Below, piece by piece: positions 5,064 through 6,844 of a stretch of 6,844 bases of DNA. Numbering within the stretch: the stretch's first letter is position 1; each line of letters begins with the position of its first letter. Location: NCBI GenBank assembly GCA_030628755.1, contig DAOVQH010000139.1, positions 1-6,844 of the forward strand, written 5' to 3'. Source of the DNA: Candidatus Cloacimonadota bacterium (lineage in GTDB: Bacteria > Cloacimonadota > Cloacimonadia > Cloacimonadales > TCS61). The notes below the pieces were generated by a model. It ran no database searches, was not told where the DNA came from, and saw only the letters and a list, made by a program, of their open reading frames with translations. The position numbers and the translations under genes were made by a program.

Positions 5064-6844
5064 ATGAAAAATATAATTCGAATATACAAAATAATGCTCC
5101 GCTACTGGGTTTACCTTGTTTTCGGACTTATCTTCATGCTGGGCTACGCTATATTTAGCGGAGTCAGCATTATGTTGGCTATTCCTTTACTGGATTATGT
5201 TTTCAAATTTGAGAAAGTTACAATCTTATATTCTAATTTTCCAACTTTTTTTGATGCAATTCAGAGAATCACATCTGATTTTATATCACAATATGGTAGT
5301 TTATTTGCTCTGTTTCAAGCACAAAATTACAAGCCATTCTTAAGCGAATTGAAAATAGTTCTCATACATACAGATTCTATTTTCTTACTCTGGTTATTAA
5401 GTTTAACGCTTATCACCCTGGTTATATTAAAAAACATCTTCTTCTACGGCAATAAGCTTATGTTTGCCAACTTACGCGGGAAAACCATCAGGACCGTTCG
5501 GAATCAGATTTTCAAGAAATACCTTTATCAATCACTTGCCTTCTTTAGCATGACCAAAGTAGGAGATTCTCTTGTAAGAATGGTCTCAGATGTAAAGATT
5601 GTAAGTAATTTCTTCATTCGAGCAATATTTGATGCACTCCAAAATATCATACTTATTCTCGTTTATGCAAGAGTCGCTCTTTTCTTGAATGCAAAATTGT
5701 TTCTCATCAGTCTTATTCTACTTCCTATTTTCAGTATAATTATAGGTTTAATTGGAAGTAAGATAAAAAAATATGCTAAACGAATTCAGATTCAATCTTC
5801 AAATTTATTTACCAATGTTGAAGAAACATTGAACAGTATGAGAATTGTGAAAGCATTCTCACGAGAAAATTATGAATTTGGAAAATTTAAGGACATTAAT
5901 CAGAAACATTTTAGATTCTGGCGGAAATCCCGAATTTATCATTTCTTCAATGTCCCACTTTCCGAATTAAATGGAACAATTACAGGAATCATTGTTCTAC
6001 TTATTGGTGGTAGACAGGTTTTAGCAGGTACTAGCAATTTTACTTTAGGAAGTTTTATCGCGTTCCTACTGGCAATCTTTTCTATGCTTCATCCTATGAA
6101 AATAATTACCAAGGCTTATGCAGAAATCAGAAAAGCACTGGTGTCTTTGGATAGAGTATCTATTATTCTGGATAGAGAATCCGAAATAACTGAAAGTGAA
6201 GACCAGATAGAAAAGAAAACATTTAATAAAAGGATAGAATTTAAGAATGTTTTATTCTCCTATGAAAATCATACTGAAGTATTATCCGCTATCAACCTGG
6301 AAGTAAACAAAGGAGAAAAAGTAGCCATTGTTGGTGGCAGTGGTACCGGAAAAACTACGTTGGTCAATCTTTTAACCAGAATGTATGATGCAACTTCCGG
6401 GGAGATACAAATAGATGGGACTCCTATTGAAAAAATTAAATTAAAAGACCTGAGAATGCTGTTTGGAACTGTTACCCAGGAATCTATCCTTTTCAGTGAT
6501 ACGATCGCTAATAATATCAGCTATGGAACGCTGGAAGACGTTACTGAAGAAAATATAATCCGTTCTGCAGAAATTGCCTATGCAGATGAATTCATTGAAA
6601 AGTTCCCGAATAAATATAACGAGATGCTTCATACAAAAGGTTCAAATCTTTCCGGTGGACAGAAACAGCGTCTTTGTATTGCCCGGGCAATTGTCGGAGA
6701 TCCCCCCATCCTCATTTTTGATGAAGCAACCAGCGCTCTCGATACAGAAGCAGAACAGAAGGTTCAAAGAGCTATCGAGCAGGCAACAAAAAACAGGACT
6801 GTGATAGTAATTGCTCACCGGCTTTCCACTATTCTTTCATCTAA
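5064..6844 (+). CDS. ABC exporter half-transporter (permease-ATPase fusion, MsbA/lipid or multidrug type), C-terminal end outside window
   Basis: An inner-membrane half-transporter that would work as a dimer, using ATP to export a lipid, glycan or hydrophobic drug. The 593 visible residues start with a type-IV ABC membrane domain: hydrophobic segments near 15-40, 105-128, 187-208, 211-231, 302-325 and 327-345, joined by long charged helices (EETLNSMRIVKAFSREN at 253-269 is typical of coupling-helix regions). The nucleotide-binding domain follows: A-loop Y400, Walker A GGSGTGKT (424-431), Q-loop Q472, signature LSGGQ (529-533), Walker B ILIFDE (549-554) with D553 and E554, D-loop SALD (557-560) and H-loop H585. 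All ATPase residues are intact. The window ends 8 residues after the H-loop; probably only 10-30 residues are missing. The TM1-TM2 linker (about 45-100) is longer than in MsbA. AAGGGA lies 4-5 bases before the ATG. The substrate cannot be read from the sequence; the nearby sugar dehydrogenase makes an envelope role reasonable. Confidence 0.93.
   Translation, partial: MKNIIRIYKIMLRYWVYLVFGLIFMLGYAIFSGVSIMLAIPLLDYVFKFEKVTILYSNFPTFFDAIQRITSDFISQYGSLFALFQAQNYKPFLSELKIVLIHTDSIFLLWLLSLTLITLVILKNIFFYGNKLMFANLRGKTIRTVRNQIFKKYLYQSLAFFSMTKVGDSLVRMVSDVKIVSNFFIRAIFDALQNIILILVYARVALFLNAKLFLISLILLPIFSIIIGLIGSKIKKYAKRIQIQSSNLFTNVEETLNSMRIVKAFSRENYEFGKFKDINQKHFRFWRKSRIYHFFNVPLSELNGTITGIIVLLIGGRQVLAGTSNFTLGSFIAFLLAIFSMLHPMKIITKAYAEIRKALVSLDRVSIILDRESEITESEDQIEKKTFNKRIEFKNVLFSYENHTEVLSAINLEVNKGEKVAIVGGSGTGKTTLVNLLTRMYDATSGEIQIDGTPIEKIKLKDLRMLFGTVTQESILFSDTIANNISYGTLEDVTEENIIRSAEIAYADEFIEKFPNKYNEMLHTKGSNLSGGQKQRLCIARAIVGDPPILIFDEATSALDTEAEQKVQRAIEQATKNRTVIVIAHRLSTILSS

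Noticed and set aside
1..6844. CRISPR array, tRNA/rRNA, prophage, toxin-antitoxin or defence genes
   Set aside because: No regularly spaced repeats, no tRNA- or rRNA-like folds and no relevant protein motifs were seen; nearly all sequence is accounted for by five genes and their leaders.

Overview
The window is a mostly housekeeping stretch of an AT-rich bacterial genome. Four genes run leftward on the minus strand, in transcription order rpsO (ribosomal protein S15), pnp (polynucleotide phosphorylase), ahcY (adenosylhomocysteinase) and the first 198 codons of a nucleotide-sugar dehydrogenase that runs off the left edge. A half-ABC exporter (membrane domain plus ATPase, MsbA-like) is divergently transcribed on the plus strand and is cut by the right edge just after its H-loop. 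Shine-Dalgarno sites are clear on the minus-strand genes. Low GC, an S15-PNPase pair, an insertion-bearing bacterial type of adenosylhomocysteinase and intergenic TTCCCAAA/TTTGGGAA palindromes suggest an uncultured Gram-negative anaerobe, possibly of the Cloacimonadota or a related FCB-type lineage. That placement is an impression from gene and repeat style, not a result.

Layout. 1-594: 5' part of a UDP-sugar dehydrogenase gene, 20 nt downstream of ahcY. 615-2003: ahcY; the start is the ATG at 2003, chosen over an upstream in-frame TTG. 2020-2135: almost the whole ahcY/pnp spacer is a composite palindromic repeat, with three hairpins and outer arms forming an inverted repeat. 2141-4375: pnp. 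4376-4525: the pnp leader, with a long stem-loop and, downstream of rpsO, a second stem-loop lacking a U-tract. 4526-4795: rpsO. 4796-5063: the divergent intergenic region, with a good sigma-70-type promoter for rpsO (TTGAAG-17-TATATT), a long rpsO leader and a weaker promoter candidate for the exporter. 5064-6844: the exporter.

How it fits together. rpsO-pnp is a classical conserved pair (translation plus RNA turnover) and pnp is autoregulated through its leader in E. coli. Here the leader shows a long hairpin and also a competing 10-bp helix that would bury the pnp Shine-Dalgarno. The hairpin's two arms share sequence with a shorter element in the rpsO leader. These leader RNAs are the most interesting part of the window. 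ahcY clears S-adenosylhomocysteine in the methyl cycle. The sugar dehydrogenase and the exporter point to cell-envelope biosynthesis on both sides. I see no CRISPR array, tRNA, rRNA, transposase, phage or defence genes, and no wholly unknown protein-coding gene.
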